Shown piece after piece: positions 34,288 to 41,843 of a stretch of 64,000 nt of DNA. Source of the stretch: JAGWAJ01 sp965215155 (GTDB taxonomy: Bacteria > Acidobacteriota > Vicinamibacteria > Vicinamibacterales > UBA8438); the NCBI GenBank assembly GCA_965215155.1, contig CBDCCY010000004.1, positions 310,001-374,000 on the forward strand, read 5' to 3'. Under the pieces are notes generated by a model that saw only the letters and a list, made by a program, of their open reading frames with translations, did not search any database and was not told the origin of the DNA. The position numbers and the translations under genes are program-made. Position 1 is the stretch's first letter. Each line of letters opens with the position of its first letter.

Positions 34288-36156
34288 GTGGCAGAGGCGT
34301 CCCGCAGGGATCCGGTCGCGCGGCGTCGGCCCGTCGCGGGTCCGCGGCCGCTGGCCGGTTGGATCGCAACCGCCGTGGTGCTCGCCCTCGCCGGCGCCGG
34401 CGCGCCGCCCGCGGCCGGCGCGGAGGGTGCCGGGCCGCCGGCCTGGACCAACGACCTTACGCCGATCGGCGCCGCCGACTGGGACTACGACAAGGCGGCG
34501 CACCTCCTCGAGCGCGCGGGCTTCGGTGGCACGCCGGCCGAGATCGAGCGCCTCGCCGCGATGACGCCCGAGGCCGCCGTCCGCTGGCTGGTCGACTACG
34601 CCCGGCAGCCGGACGAGCTCGAGCCCTTCGAGGCCTCGCCCATCTGGGACCCGGGCATGGACCCGTTCCCCAAGAGCCGGGCCGAGGCCGTCCGCATCGC
34701 CCGGGAGCACGGAGTGTCGATGGGCGTCGCCGTGCTGCCGGAGGGCGAGTCGCGACGGCTGCAGCCGGTAGTCAACAAGTTCTTCTACGGGTTGCGGGCG
34801 AACGCCGTCGAGACGCAGCGCCTCGCCACCTGGTGGGGCGAGCGGATGCTCGGGACGACCCGCCCGCTCGAGGAGAAGCTGACGCTCTTCTGGCACGGCC
34901 ACTTCGCGACCGGCAACACCAAGGTCCGCGACGCGCGCATGATGCTCCGGCAGAACGAGATGCTGCGCGCCAACGCCAACGGCAGCTTCCGGGACCTCCT
35001 GCTGGGCATCCTCAGGGACCCGGCGATGCTCGTCTACCTGGACAACGGCGAGAACGTCAAGGACCATCCGAACGAGAACTTCGGGCGGGAGCTGCTCGAG
35101 CTGTTCAGCCTCGGCGTCGGGAACTACACCGAGCGCGACATCCGAGAGGGGGCTCGCGCCTTCACCGGGTGGACCAACGACGTCCTCGAGTTCAAGTTCG
35201 ACGCCGAGCAGCACGACTTCGGCGAGAAGACGTTCCTCGGCCGCACCGGCCCGTTCGACGGCGCCGACATCATCGACATCATCCTGGAGCAGCCGGCCGC
35301 GGCGGAGTTCATCGCCGCGAAGCTGTACCGCTACTTCGTCCGGGAGGAGATCGACGAGGGCGTGCGGGCGGAGCTCGCGGCCGTCTTCCGCGACGCCGGC
35401 TACAAGCTGCGCCCCCTGCTCACCCGCATCTTCCTCGCTCGCGACTTCTACGGCCCGGCGTCCTACGCGACGCAGATCAAGAGCCCGGTCCAGCTCGTCG
35501 TCTCGACGTATCGCAAGCTGGGGCTGACGGAGCTGCCGACGATCCCCGACTTCAACCGCCTGACCGCCGGCCTCGGGCAGACCCTGTTCAACCCGCCCAA
35601 CGTCGCCGGTTGGGCCGGGGGCCGCACGTGGGTCACGCCGGCGACTCTGCTGGAGCGCGGCAACCTGTTCCGGGGCGTGCTGTATCCCGACAGCGACGGG
35701 TTCTGGGCGCCGGACCGGGCGATCCCGGGCATCTACCAGGAGGTCGAGGACCGTCTCGCGCAGGGGATGAACATCACGGCCGCCACCCAGCAGGGGGACG
35801 CCGAGTCGAGCCAGCTCGCGGATCGCGACGAGGACTACAACACGCGCTACGGCGGCTACCTGGGATACCTGATGGCGTTCGAGCGGCTCCATCCGATCCC
35901 GCGGCGCGTGGCCGATCTCGACCTGGCGCGGATGCTCGAGGAGGCCGGCGCGTCGGCCGTCGCCGACGTCGTCGACCACCTGATCCAGCGCTTCCTGCGC
36001 GTCGAGCTGAGCGGCGCGGATCGGGCCGTGCTGATCGACTTCCTGCGGGACGAGCTGGCCGCGGACGAGGTGGGACCGGCCGGACCGCAGACGGAGGCGG
36101 CGCTGCGCGCGCTGCTGTACCTGATCCTGAGCACGCCGGAGTACCAACTCGCGTAG
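34288..36156 (+). CDS. DUF1800 domain-containing exported protein
   Basis: This 622-residue member of the DUF1800 family has an N-terminal hydrophobic export segment (about residues 19-42). Family landmarks are AAHLLERAGFGGTPAEIERL, EEKLTLFWHGHFATGNTKV, NENFGRELLELFSLGVGNYTE, and a C-terminal LILSTPEYQLA. The GTG start is preceded by GGGGAGG at 7-bp spacing. It pairs with the DUF1501 gene 24 bp downstream, an arrangement frequent in Acidobacteriota, Planctomycetes and Proteobacteria. The function is unknown. Confidence 0.9.
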   Translation: MAEASRRDPVARRRPVAGPRPLAGWIATAVVLALAGAGAPPAAGAEGAGPPAWTNDLTPIGAADWDYDKAAHLLERAGFGGTPAEIERLAAMTPEAAVRWLVDYARQPDELEPFEASPIWDPGMDPFPKSRAEAVRIAREHGVSMGVAVLPEGESRRLQPVVNKFFYGLRANAVETQRLATWWGERMLGTTRPLEEKLTLFWHGHFATGNTKVRDARMMLRQNEMLRANANGSFRDLLLGILRDPAMLVYLDNGENVKDHPNENFGRELLELFSLGVGNYTERDIREGARAFTGWTNDVLEFKFDAEQHDFGEKTFLGRTGPFDGADIIDIILEQPAAAEFIAAKLYRYFVREEIDEGVRAELAAVFRDAGYKLRPLLTRIFLARDFYGPASYATQIKSPVQLVVSTYRKLGLTELPTIPDFNRLTAGLGQTLFNPPNVAGWAGGRTWVTPATLLERGNLFRGVLYPDSDGFWAPDRAIPGIYQEVEDRLAQGMNITAATQQGDAESSQLADRDEDYNTRYGGYLGYLMAFERLHPIPRRVADLDLARMLEEAGASAVADVVDHLIQRFLRVELSGADRAVLIDFLRDELAADEVGPAGPQTEAALRALLYLILSTPEYQLA

Positions 36157-36180
36157 CACGGAAGTCTGGAGGGAGCGAGA

Positions 36181-37434
36181 ATGGCTCGATTCAAGTGTGG
36201 GTGTTCGCGGCGTGACTTCCTCATCAAGGGGATGTACGGGCTCGGGGTCGGGGCGACGCTGCCGGGGTTGCTCAACCGCACGTCGGCCGCGCTCTCGGCG
36301 CAGGCGCTCGAGGGGACGAGCATGGAGGCGAGCCCCGAGCGCATCCTGGTCGTCGTCGAGCTGTCGGGCGGCAACGACGGGCTGAACACGGTGGTGCCCT
36401 ACGGCGACGACGAGTACTACCGGGTGCGCCCGACGATCGGCATCCCGGCGTCGGAGGTCCTGAAGATCGACGACCGCTACGGGTTCCACCCGTCGCTGGT
36501 CGGGTTCGAGCGGCTCTACAAGGACGGCCGGATGGCCGTCGTCCACGGCTGCGGGTACGACAACCCGAGCCTGTCGCACTTCTCGTCGATGGGCTTCTGG
36601 CACACCGGCGTCCCGAACGGCGGGGAAACGCTCGGCTGGCTCGGACGGCTGGCCGACGGCGCGTACGACCACGACGCGCAGGGCAACCGCATCGTCAACA
36701 TCGGGACCCGCCAGTCGCTCGCGGTGCGCGCCCGCCACCACTCGCCGCTCGTGTTCAACGACCCGCGCACGTTCCGCCGGGACGGTGCCGCCAGCGAGAA
36801 GTCGGCGCTCGCGAAGATGACGGCGGACGGAGCGGGCGGGAACGCCACGCTGGAGTTCCTGGCCGGAACCGCGCAGAACGCCGCCGAAAGCTCGGAGTTC
36901 GTCCGCCAGGCGTCAGCGGCGTACCGCACGACGGTCGACTACGGCATCGGCGGGCTGTCGGGCCCGCTGCGCCAGGTGGCGGCGCTGATCCACGCCGAGA
37001 TGCCGACCCGCATCTACTACGTGACCTACGCGGGGAACTCGTTCGACACCCACGTGCACCAGGCCGATCCTCACGCGCGGCTCCTGGCCTACACCGCCGA
37101 CGCGGTGCGCGGGTTCAGCCAGGACCTCGAGCGCATCGGGCGCGCCGACGACGTGGCCGTCGTGATGTTCACGGAGTTCGGCCGCCGGGTCGAGGAGAAC
37201 GGCAGCCTCGGCACGGATCATGGGACGGCGACGCCGATGTTCGTCGTGGGCAACCACGTCCGCGGCGGGCTCTACGGGCAGCACCCGAGCCTGACGGAGC
37301 TCGACGACGGCAACCTGATCCAGACGACCGACTTCCGGCGGGTCTACGCGACCATGATCGAGGAGTGGCTGCGGTTCGAGGATTCCCCGACGGTGCTGAA
37401 GGGGCGGTTCGACACGCTGGGCGTCTTCGCCTAG
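36181..37434 (+). CDS. DUF1501 domain-containing protein, Tat-exported
   Basis: This 417-residue protein has a twin-arginine signal (CSRRDFLIKGMYGLGVGATLP). The DUF1501 core follows with VELSGGNDGLNTVVPY, DNPSLSHFSSMGFWHTG, VVMFTEFGRRVEENGSLGTDHG and a closing TLGVFA. The fold is related to sulfatase/alkaline-phosphatase-like proteins; the activity is unknown. The TAG stop is made of the TA target duplicate plus the first base of IS copy 2. The pre-insertion sequence would give the same stop. Confidence 0.92.
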   Translation: MARFKCGCSRRDFLIKGMYGLGVGATLPGLLNRTSAALSAQALEGTSMEASPERILVVVELSGGNDGLNTVVPYGDDEYYRVRPTIGIPASEVLKIDDRYGFHPSLVGFERLYKDGRMAVVHGCGYDNPSLSHFSSMGFWHTGVPNGGETLGWLGRLADGAYDHDAQGNRIVNIGTRQSLAVRARHHSPLVFNDPRTFRRDGAASEKSALAKMTADGAGGNATLEFLAGTAQNAAESSEFVRQASAAYRTTVDYGIGGLSGPLRQVAALIHAEMPTRIYYVTYAGNSFDTHVHQADPHARLLAYTADAVRGFSQDLERIGRADDVAVVMFTEFGRRVEENGSLGTDHGTATPMFVVGNHVRGGLYGQHPSLTELDDGNLIQTTDFRRVYATMIEEWLRFEDSPTVLKGRFDTLGVFA

Positions 37435-38591
37435 CGTCCAACGCCTGAAGTTCTTGACCAGTAGAATCGGCTCGTGGTACGGTCGGCCCGGAAGCGAGGA
37501 GGGCCGTGCCGAACCATTACACACGAGAGGTCCCGGAGGTCTCGGACGCACAGCGCGAGGAACTGGAGGGTTGGCTGCGCCGGCGCAATACCGCGCAGGC
37601 TCTGGCCCTGAGGGCACGCATCGTGCTGCAGAGCGCCGCGGGACGGAGCGACCAGGTCGTGGCGCAGGCTCTGGGCACGACGCGGGCCACGGTCGGCAAG
37701 TGGCGGCGGCGGTTCCTGCGCAACGGCTGCGACGGCTTGCTGGACGAACCACGGCCGGGCGCGCCGCGCCGGGTGTCGGACGAGGACGTCGAACGGGTCG
37801 TGGTCCGGACGCTGGAGACGACCCCACGGGGGGCGACGCATTGGAGCCGGGAGTCGATGGCCCGAGCCTGCGGGCTGAGCGCTTCGACCGTCGGCCGCGT
37901 GTGGCGCGCGTTCGCGCTCAAGCCCCATCGCAGCGAGACCTTCAAGCTGTCGCGAGACCCGTTGTTCATCGAGAAAGTGCGCGATATCGTGGGGCTGTAC
38001 CTGCATCCGCCGGAGCGAGCGGTGGTGCTGTTTGTGGATGAGAAGTCGCAGATCCAGGCGTTGAACCGTACCCAGCCGGTGTTGCCGATGCGTCCGGGAG
38101 CACCGGAGCAGCGGACACACGACTATCGACGGCACGGCACGACCTCGTTGTTCGCGGCCCTGAACACCGCCACCGGCGAGGTGATCGGCAGGTGCTTTCG
38201 GAAGCACCGCTCGGTGGAGTTCAAGCGCTTCCTCGCCGTGATCGACAAGGCGGTGCCGCCCGACCTCGACATCCACCTGGTGCTGGACAACTACGGCACG
38301 CACAAGACGGCGATGATCCACGACTGGCTGGCACGGCGTCCTCGGTATCACCTGCACTTCACGCCCACGAGCGCATCGTGGCTCAACCAGGTAGAGCGTT
38401 GGTTCGCCGAGATCACCCGGCAGCAGATCCGGCGTGGAACCCATCGCAGCACCCAAGCACTCGAGGCGGCGATCAAGGAGTACCTGGCGGTCTACAACGA
38501 AGACCCCAAGCCCTTCGTCTGGACGAAGACCGCCGAGCAGATCCTGGAATCCCTGAAGCGTTACTGCTCACGTATTTCTGACGGCGCACAC
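37434..38591 (+). mobile_element. IS630-family insertion sequence, copy 2 (after DUF1501)
   Basis: A 1,158-bp element bounded by TA duplications at 37432-37433 and 38592-38593. The ends match copy 1 (left GCGTCCAACGCCTGAAG, right GACGGCGCACAC). It carries the full-length transposase. The insertion lies in the TAG stop of the DUF1501 gene (target C-TA-GCG, the same context as copy 1). The left end has GCG where copy 1 has GTG. Confidence 0.93.
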
Positions 38592-38594
38592 TAG
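37506..38594 (+). CDS. IS630-family transposase, full length
   Basis: This 362-residue DDE transposase differs from copy 1 by few substitutions (for example VVLFVDEKSQ versus VVLCVDEKSQ) and has the family-like C-terminus SLKRYCSRISDGAH. The stop codon is not inside the element. CAC is the last IS codon, and TAG is completed by the duplicated TA and the flanking host G at 38594. The helix-turn-helix and all three acidic catalytic residues are in place. The start is GTG after GGAGGGCC. Confidence 0.93.
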   Translation: MPNHYTREVPEVSDAQREELEGWLRRRNTAQALALRARIVLQSAAGRSDQVVAQALGTTRATVGKWRRRFLRNGCDGLLDEPRPGAPRRVSDEDVERVVVRTLETTPRGATHWSRESMARACGLSASTVGRVWRAFALKPHRSETFKLSRDPLFIEKVRDIVGLYLHPPERAVVLFVDEKSQIQALNRTQPVLPMRPGAPEQRTHDYRRHGTTSLFAALNTATGEVIGRCFRKHRSVEFKRFLAVIDKAVPPDLDIHLVLDNYGTHKTAMIHDWLARRPRYHLHFTPTSASWLNQVERWFAEITRQQIRRGTHRSTQALEAAIKEYLAVYNEDPKPFVWTKTAEQILESLKRYCSRISDGAH

Positions 38595-38631
38595 CGTCTG
38601 GGCAGGTTCGTTCCAGGCCGGCTGGCGTCGA

Positions 38632-40017
38632 TCAAGGCGCCAGCCGCTTCGTCTTCTCGACCAGGGTCGTGCGCTTGATGCCCAGGAGGCGCGCGGCCTG
38701 CTGCTTGTTCCCACCCGCGCGTTCCAGCGCCGTCTCGATCAGGTCGCGCTCGATCCGCTGGAGATGCGCCCGCAGATCGATCCCGTCCGCGGGGAGCCCC
38801 GCGGGGGCCTCGGGCTCGTCCGGGACGGTCTGGCGCACTTCCGGCGGCAGGTCGCCCACGTCGATGTGCGACCGACCGGGACTGAGGGCCAGCGCGCGCT
38901 CGATCGCGTTCTCGAGCTGCCGGACGTTGCCCGGCCAGTGGAACCCCATCAGTTGGCGCATCGCCTCCTGCGAGACGGCCACGTCGGAGCGGGGCGGCGT
39001 CTGCTCCGCGCCCAGCCGGTCGAGGAAACCGCGGACCAGCGCAGGAATGTCCTCGCGCCGCGTGCGCAGCGGCGGCAGGTGGACCGGGATCACGTTGAGC
39101 CGGTAGTAGAGGTCCTCGCGGAGGCTGCCCCCCTCGACCATGCGCCGCAGGTCCGCGTTGGTGGCGGCGATGATCCGCACGTCGACCTTGATCGACCGCG
39201 TGTCGCCGACCCGTTCGAACTCCCGCTCCTGCAGGGCCCGCAGCAGCTTCGCCTGCAGGCTGGCGTTCATCGTGCCGACCTCGTCGAGGAAGAGCGTGCC
39301 CCGGTGCGCCTGCTCGAAACGCCCGGGCCGGTTGGCGACCGCCCCCGTGAAGGCGCCCCTCACGTGCCCGAACATCTCCGCCTCGAGCAGCGTCTCGGGG
39401 ATCGCTCCGCAGTTGAGCGCGACGAACCGCTGCTTGCTGCGCGGGCTGTTCTGGTGAATGGCGCGGGCTACGAGCTCCTTGCCCGTGCCCGTCTCCCCCG
39501 TGATCAGGATGGTGCTGGTCGTGACCGACACCGTCTCGAGCATCTCGAACAGGTCCAGCATCGCCTGGCTTCGGCCGACGATGCCGTCGAAACGATAGCG
39601 GGCGTCGAGCTGCGAGCGGAGATAGGCGTTCTCGGTCTTCAGGCGGCGCTGCTCGAGGGCCGACGAGAGGACGTGCAGCAGGTGCTCGAACTCGACCGGC
39701 TTCGTCACGAAGTCGCTCGCGCCCTGCTTGATGGCGGCGACGGCATCCGGCACCGTGCCGTACCCCGTGACCACGACCACGACGATCTCATCGTAGCGGT
39801 CTCGCGCAGCCTCGACGACGGCGGTCCCGTCGATGCCCGGCAGCCGCAGGTCGGTGATGACGACGTCGAAGGCGAACTCGGCCAATCGTTCGAGCGCGGC
39901 CTCGCCGCTGGCCGCCTGCACCACCTGGTATCCATGGTCGCGGAGCCGGTCGGCGGTCACCTCCCGCAGCACGCGCTCGTCCTCGACCAGCAGCAGGTGA
40001 ATGTCCTTGTCGAGCAT
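38632..40017 (-). CDS. NtrC-family sigma54-dependent response regulator
   Basis: This 461-residue activator has a receiver domain (phospho-acceptor Asp56 in VVITDLRLPG). The AAA+ domain has Walker A ITGETGTGKELVARAIH and the sigma54-contacting GAFTGA loop at about 221-226 (HVRGAFTGAV). The C-terminus is a Fis-type helix-turn-helix (NKQQAARLLGIKRTTLVEKTKRL). ATG 40017 begins the receiver. A 16-bp palindrome lies just upstream, and a sigma54 promoter serves the sigma-factor gene about 560 bp away, a likely target. The cognate kinase may be the hybrid kinase at 41.6-43.2 kb. Confidence 0.93.
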   Translation of the reverse strand: MLDKDIHLLLVEDERVLREVTADRLRDHGYQVVQAASGEAALERLAEFAFDVVITDLRLPGIDGTAVVEAARDRYDEIVVVVVTGYGTVPDAVAAIKQGASDFVTKPVEFEHLLHVLSSALEQRRLKTENAYLRSQLDARYRFDGIVGRSQAMLDLFEMLETVSVTTSTILITGETGTGKELVARAIHQNSPRSKQRFVALNCGAIPETLLEAEMFGHVRGAFTGAVANRPGRFEQAHRGTLFLDEVGTMNASLQAKLLRALQEREFERVGDTRSIKVDVRIIAATNADLRRMVEGGSLREDLYYRLNVIPVHLPPLRTRREDIPALVRGFLDRLGAEQTPPRSDVAVSQEAMRQLMGFHWPGNVRQLENAIERALALSPGRSHIDVGDLPPEVRQTVPDEPEAPAGLPADGIDLRAHLQRIERDLIETALERAGGNKQQAARLLGIKRTTLVEKTKRLAP

Positions 40018-40028
40018 CGGATCGTTGA

Positions 40029-40044
40029 CGCCAACATGTTGGCG
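40029..40044. promoter_or_regulatory. 16-bp perfect palindrome upstream of the NtrC-type gene
   Basis: CGCCAACATGTTGGCG starts 12 bp upstream of the regulator's start codon, in the divergent gap with the DHp-like mini-gene. It is a candidate binding site for autoregulation. No protein can be assigned to it from sequence alone. Confidence 0.45.
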
Positions 40045-40161
40045 GTCCGGCCCCCCGGCGGTCAAGTCGCCGTTTCGGCTCACTCGTGCTACAGCCTCGG
40101 CGCGCGACGGCCGATAGACGGTTCGGAGGCCGCCGCTGCTCCCGACAGGCACGCACACGGC

Positions 40162-40410
40162 ATGACCCGCGAGGCTCCCGGTTCGAGCGCACCCGACCTC
40201 GCCACGCTGTTCCACCGCCTCAACAACCAGTTGGGCGTCATCCTCGCCAACGCGGAGCTCCTCGAGGCCCGCGGCCCGGATCCGGAAACGAGCGCCCGCG
40301 CCGGACAGATCGTCGCCAGCGCCATCGAGGCGATCACCACGGTGCGGGAGATCCGCGGCGCCATCGAGAGCCCCGCCCCCACGCCGGACGCCGATCCGTC
40401 GGCAGATTGA
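40162..40410 (+). CDS. Small DHp-like (isolated histidine-kinase helix) protein
   Basis: This is an 82-residue open frame. Its core FHRLNNQLGVILANAELLEA closely resembles the phospho-acceptor helix of HisKA kinases (HELNNPLxxILxxxELL), with a His at residue 18 in the right place. The following helix (ARAGQIVASAIEAITTVREI) fits the second DHp helix. No ATPase domain follows. It is divergent from the NtrC-type regulator and upstream of the sigma-factor gene, so it could be a phosphotransfer or anti-kinase partner. It could also be a decayed kinase. The function is inferred only. Confidence 0.6.
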   Translation: MTREAPGSSAPDLATLFHRLNNQLGVILANAELLEARGPDPETSARAGQIVASAIEAITTVREIRGAIESPAPTPDADPSAD

Positions 40411-40576
40411 CGCCCAAGCCCGACGGTCCGTCAACCGGCTGACGGTCCGCGGGCGCACGCTCTCGGTGCGCCCGGCCGCGCCCGCCACCCACCTGAAGCC
40501 ACAAGTCCTTTGTACTCTTTGAGTTACAGCCAGGCCGTCTCCGCCGACGGGGAATACGCCACGTATCTCACCGGGT

Positions 40577-40592
40577 TGGCACAGGGGTTGCT
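40577..40592 (+). promoter_or_regulatory. Sigma54 (RpoN) -24/-12 promoter
   Basis: TGGCAC-N5-TTGCT matches the sigma54 consensus, with GG and GC exactly 10 bp apart. The predicted start (about 40603) is only about 2 nt before the ATG at 40605, so the mRNA would be nearly leaderless. A near-palindrome GTCAACCGGCTGAC (40430-40443), flanked by two GACGGTCCG repeats, lies about 135-155 bp upstream, at typical enhancer distance. Confidence 0.8.
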
Positions 40593-40604
40593 CAACAGGG
40601 GGGC

Positions 40605-41843
40605 ATGGACAAGAACACCGCAGACGCCACCCGACAGCAGCGGATCTCCTCCGGGCTTCCTTTCGTCGAAGCCCTCGCCCGGCGCCTCGCGTCCGGGATG
40701 CCGCACTCCATCGACCTCAGCGACCTCGTTCAGGACGGCATGATCGGTCTGATTGACGCAGCGCATCGCTTCGACGAGTCGCGCGGGATCAAGTTCGAGA
40801 CCTTCGCCGAGCGCCGCGTGCGCGGCGCGATGATCGACGCCCTAAGGCGCGACGCCTGGCCGCGGGGCGTCCGGCGCATGCGCCGGGAGCTGGAGGCGGC
40901 GCGCGAGAATCTGCGGCACGAGCTGGGCTGCGAGCCGTCGCTCTCCGACCTCGCGAACCACCTGGATACGGACGAGGCCCAGCTGGGCCGCACCATCGTG
41001 CGGATCAACACGATCGAATCGACATCGCCGCTCGCCACGGCCGAGGCGGTCGATGGCGCCAACCTTCCGCCGGTGCTGGTGCCCTCCGAGCCACCCGCAC
41101 CGGACAAGGTGTGCGAGCGCGCCGAGATCCGTCGGCGCGTTCGGGTCGCCATCGCCGCTCTGCCGTGGCGGGAGCGCACGGTCATCGGGCGCTACTACTA
41201 CAGCGACTTCACGATGAAGCAGATCGGAACGGAGATCGGGGTGAACGAGTCGCGCGTCTCGCAGCTCCACACCCGCGCCATTCGGCGCCTGCGGGAGCGG
41301 CTGGGAGCGGACTTCGCCCCGAACGCGCTCCGCACGGCGCTCGGTTCGGCGACCCGTCAGGGCGGGAAGCTCGTCATGGCCAAGGCTTCCCTGGCCGCGA
41401 CGCAGTCGGCCGCGCGCGACAGGGGCACGAAGAGCCGGAGCGGAGAGCCGCGCCGGAAAGCCGTTCGGTCCGCTCGGACGCGGTGGGCCGCTCGGCGGAC
41501 CCCGCCGGCCGCTCGAGCCGCTCCCGGCACGGACGCCCGAGCCGGTGGCGGCCGCGATCTGACCGGCGCCGTCCCTTCCGCGGCGGGCCGGGGCCCCGAG
41601 AACGGGCGCCCGGCTCTCGCCGCCCTCAGGCCGTCACTTCGCGGGCCGCCTGCAGCAGATCTCCGAGGCGAAACGGCTTCGCCAGCCAGCGGCAGCCGGT
41701 GTCCTCGAGGAAGCGCTCCGCGTCCGTCCCCGCCACGTTGCCGGTCACGAAGACGATGCGCTTCGCGAGCGCCGGCCGCGAGTCCGAGAGCGCGCGGTAG
41801 AACGAGGGTCCGTCGACCCGGGGCATCGCCAGGTCGCAGATGA
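40605..41843 (+). CDS. FliA/WhiG-type RNA polymerase sigma factor
   Basis: This is a sigma70-family group 3 factor. Region 2 (DLSDLVQDGMIGLIDAAHRFD, GIKFETFAERRVRGAMIDALR) spans about 35-85, region 3 about 95-150, and region 4 (FTMKQIGTEIGVNESRVSQLH) about 205-225. These resemble FliA/WhiG, which direct flagellar or developmental genes. After about residue 243 comes an Arg/Ala/Pro-rich tail of about 170 residues unlike the family. Its last 218 bp overlap the 3' end of the convergent kinase gene, so the true end may lie earlier or a frameshift may exist. It is driven by a sigma54 promoter. Confidence 0.85.
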   Translation: MDKNTADATRQQRISSGLPFVEALARRLASGMPHSIDLSDLVQDGMIGLIDAAHRFDESRGIKFETFAERRVRGAMIDALRRDAWPRGVRRMRRELEAARENLRHELGCEPSLSDLANHLDTDEAQLGRTIVRINTIESTSPLATAEAVDGANLPPVLVPSEPPAPDKVCERAEIRRRVRVAIAALPWRERTVIGRYYYSDFTMKQIGTEIGVNESRVSQLHTRAIRRLRERLGADFAPNALRTALGSATRQGGKLVMAKASLAATQSAARDRGTKSRSGEPRRKAVRSARTRWAARRTPPAARAAPGTDARAGGGRDLTGAVPSAAGRGPENGRPALAALRPSLRGPPAADLRGETASPASGSRCPRGSAPRPSPPRCRSRRRCASRAPAASPRARGRTRVRRPGASPGRR

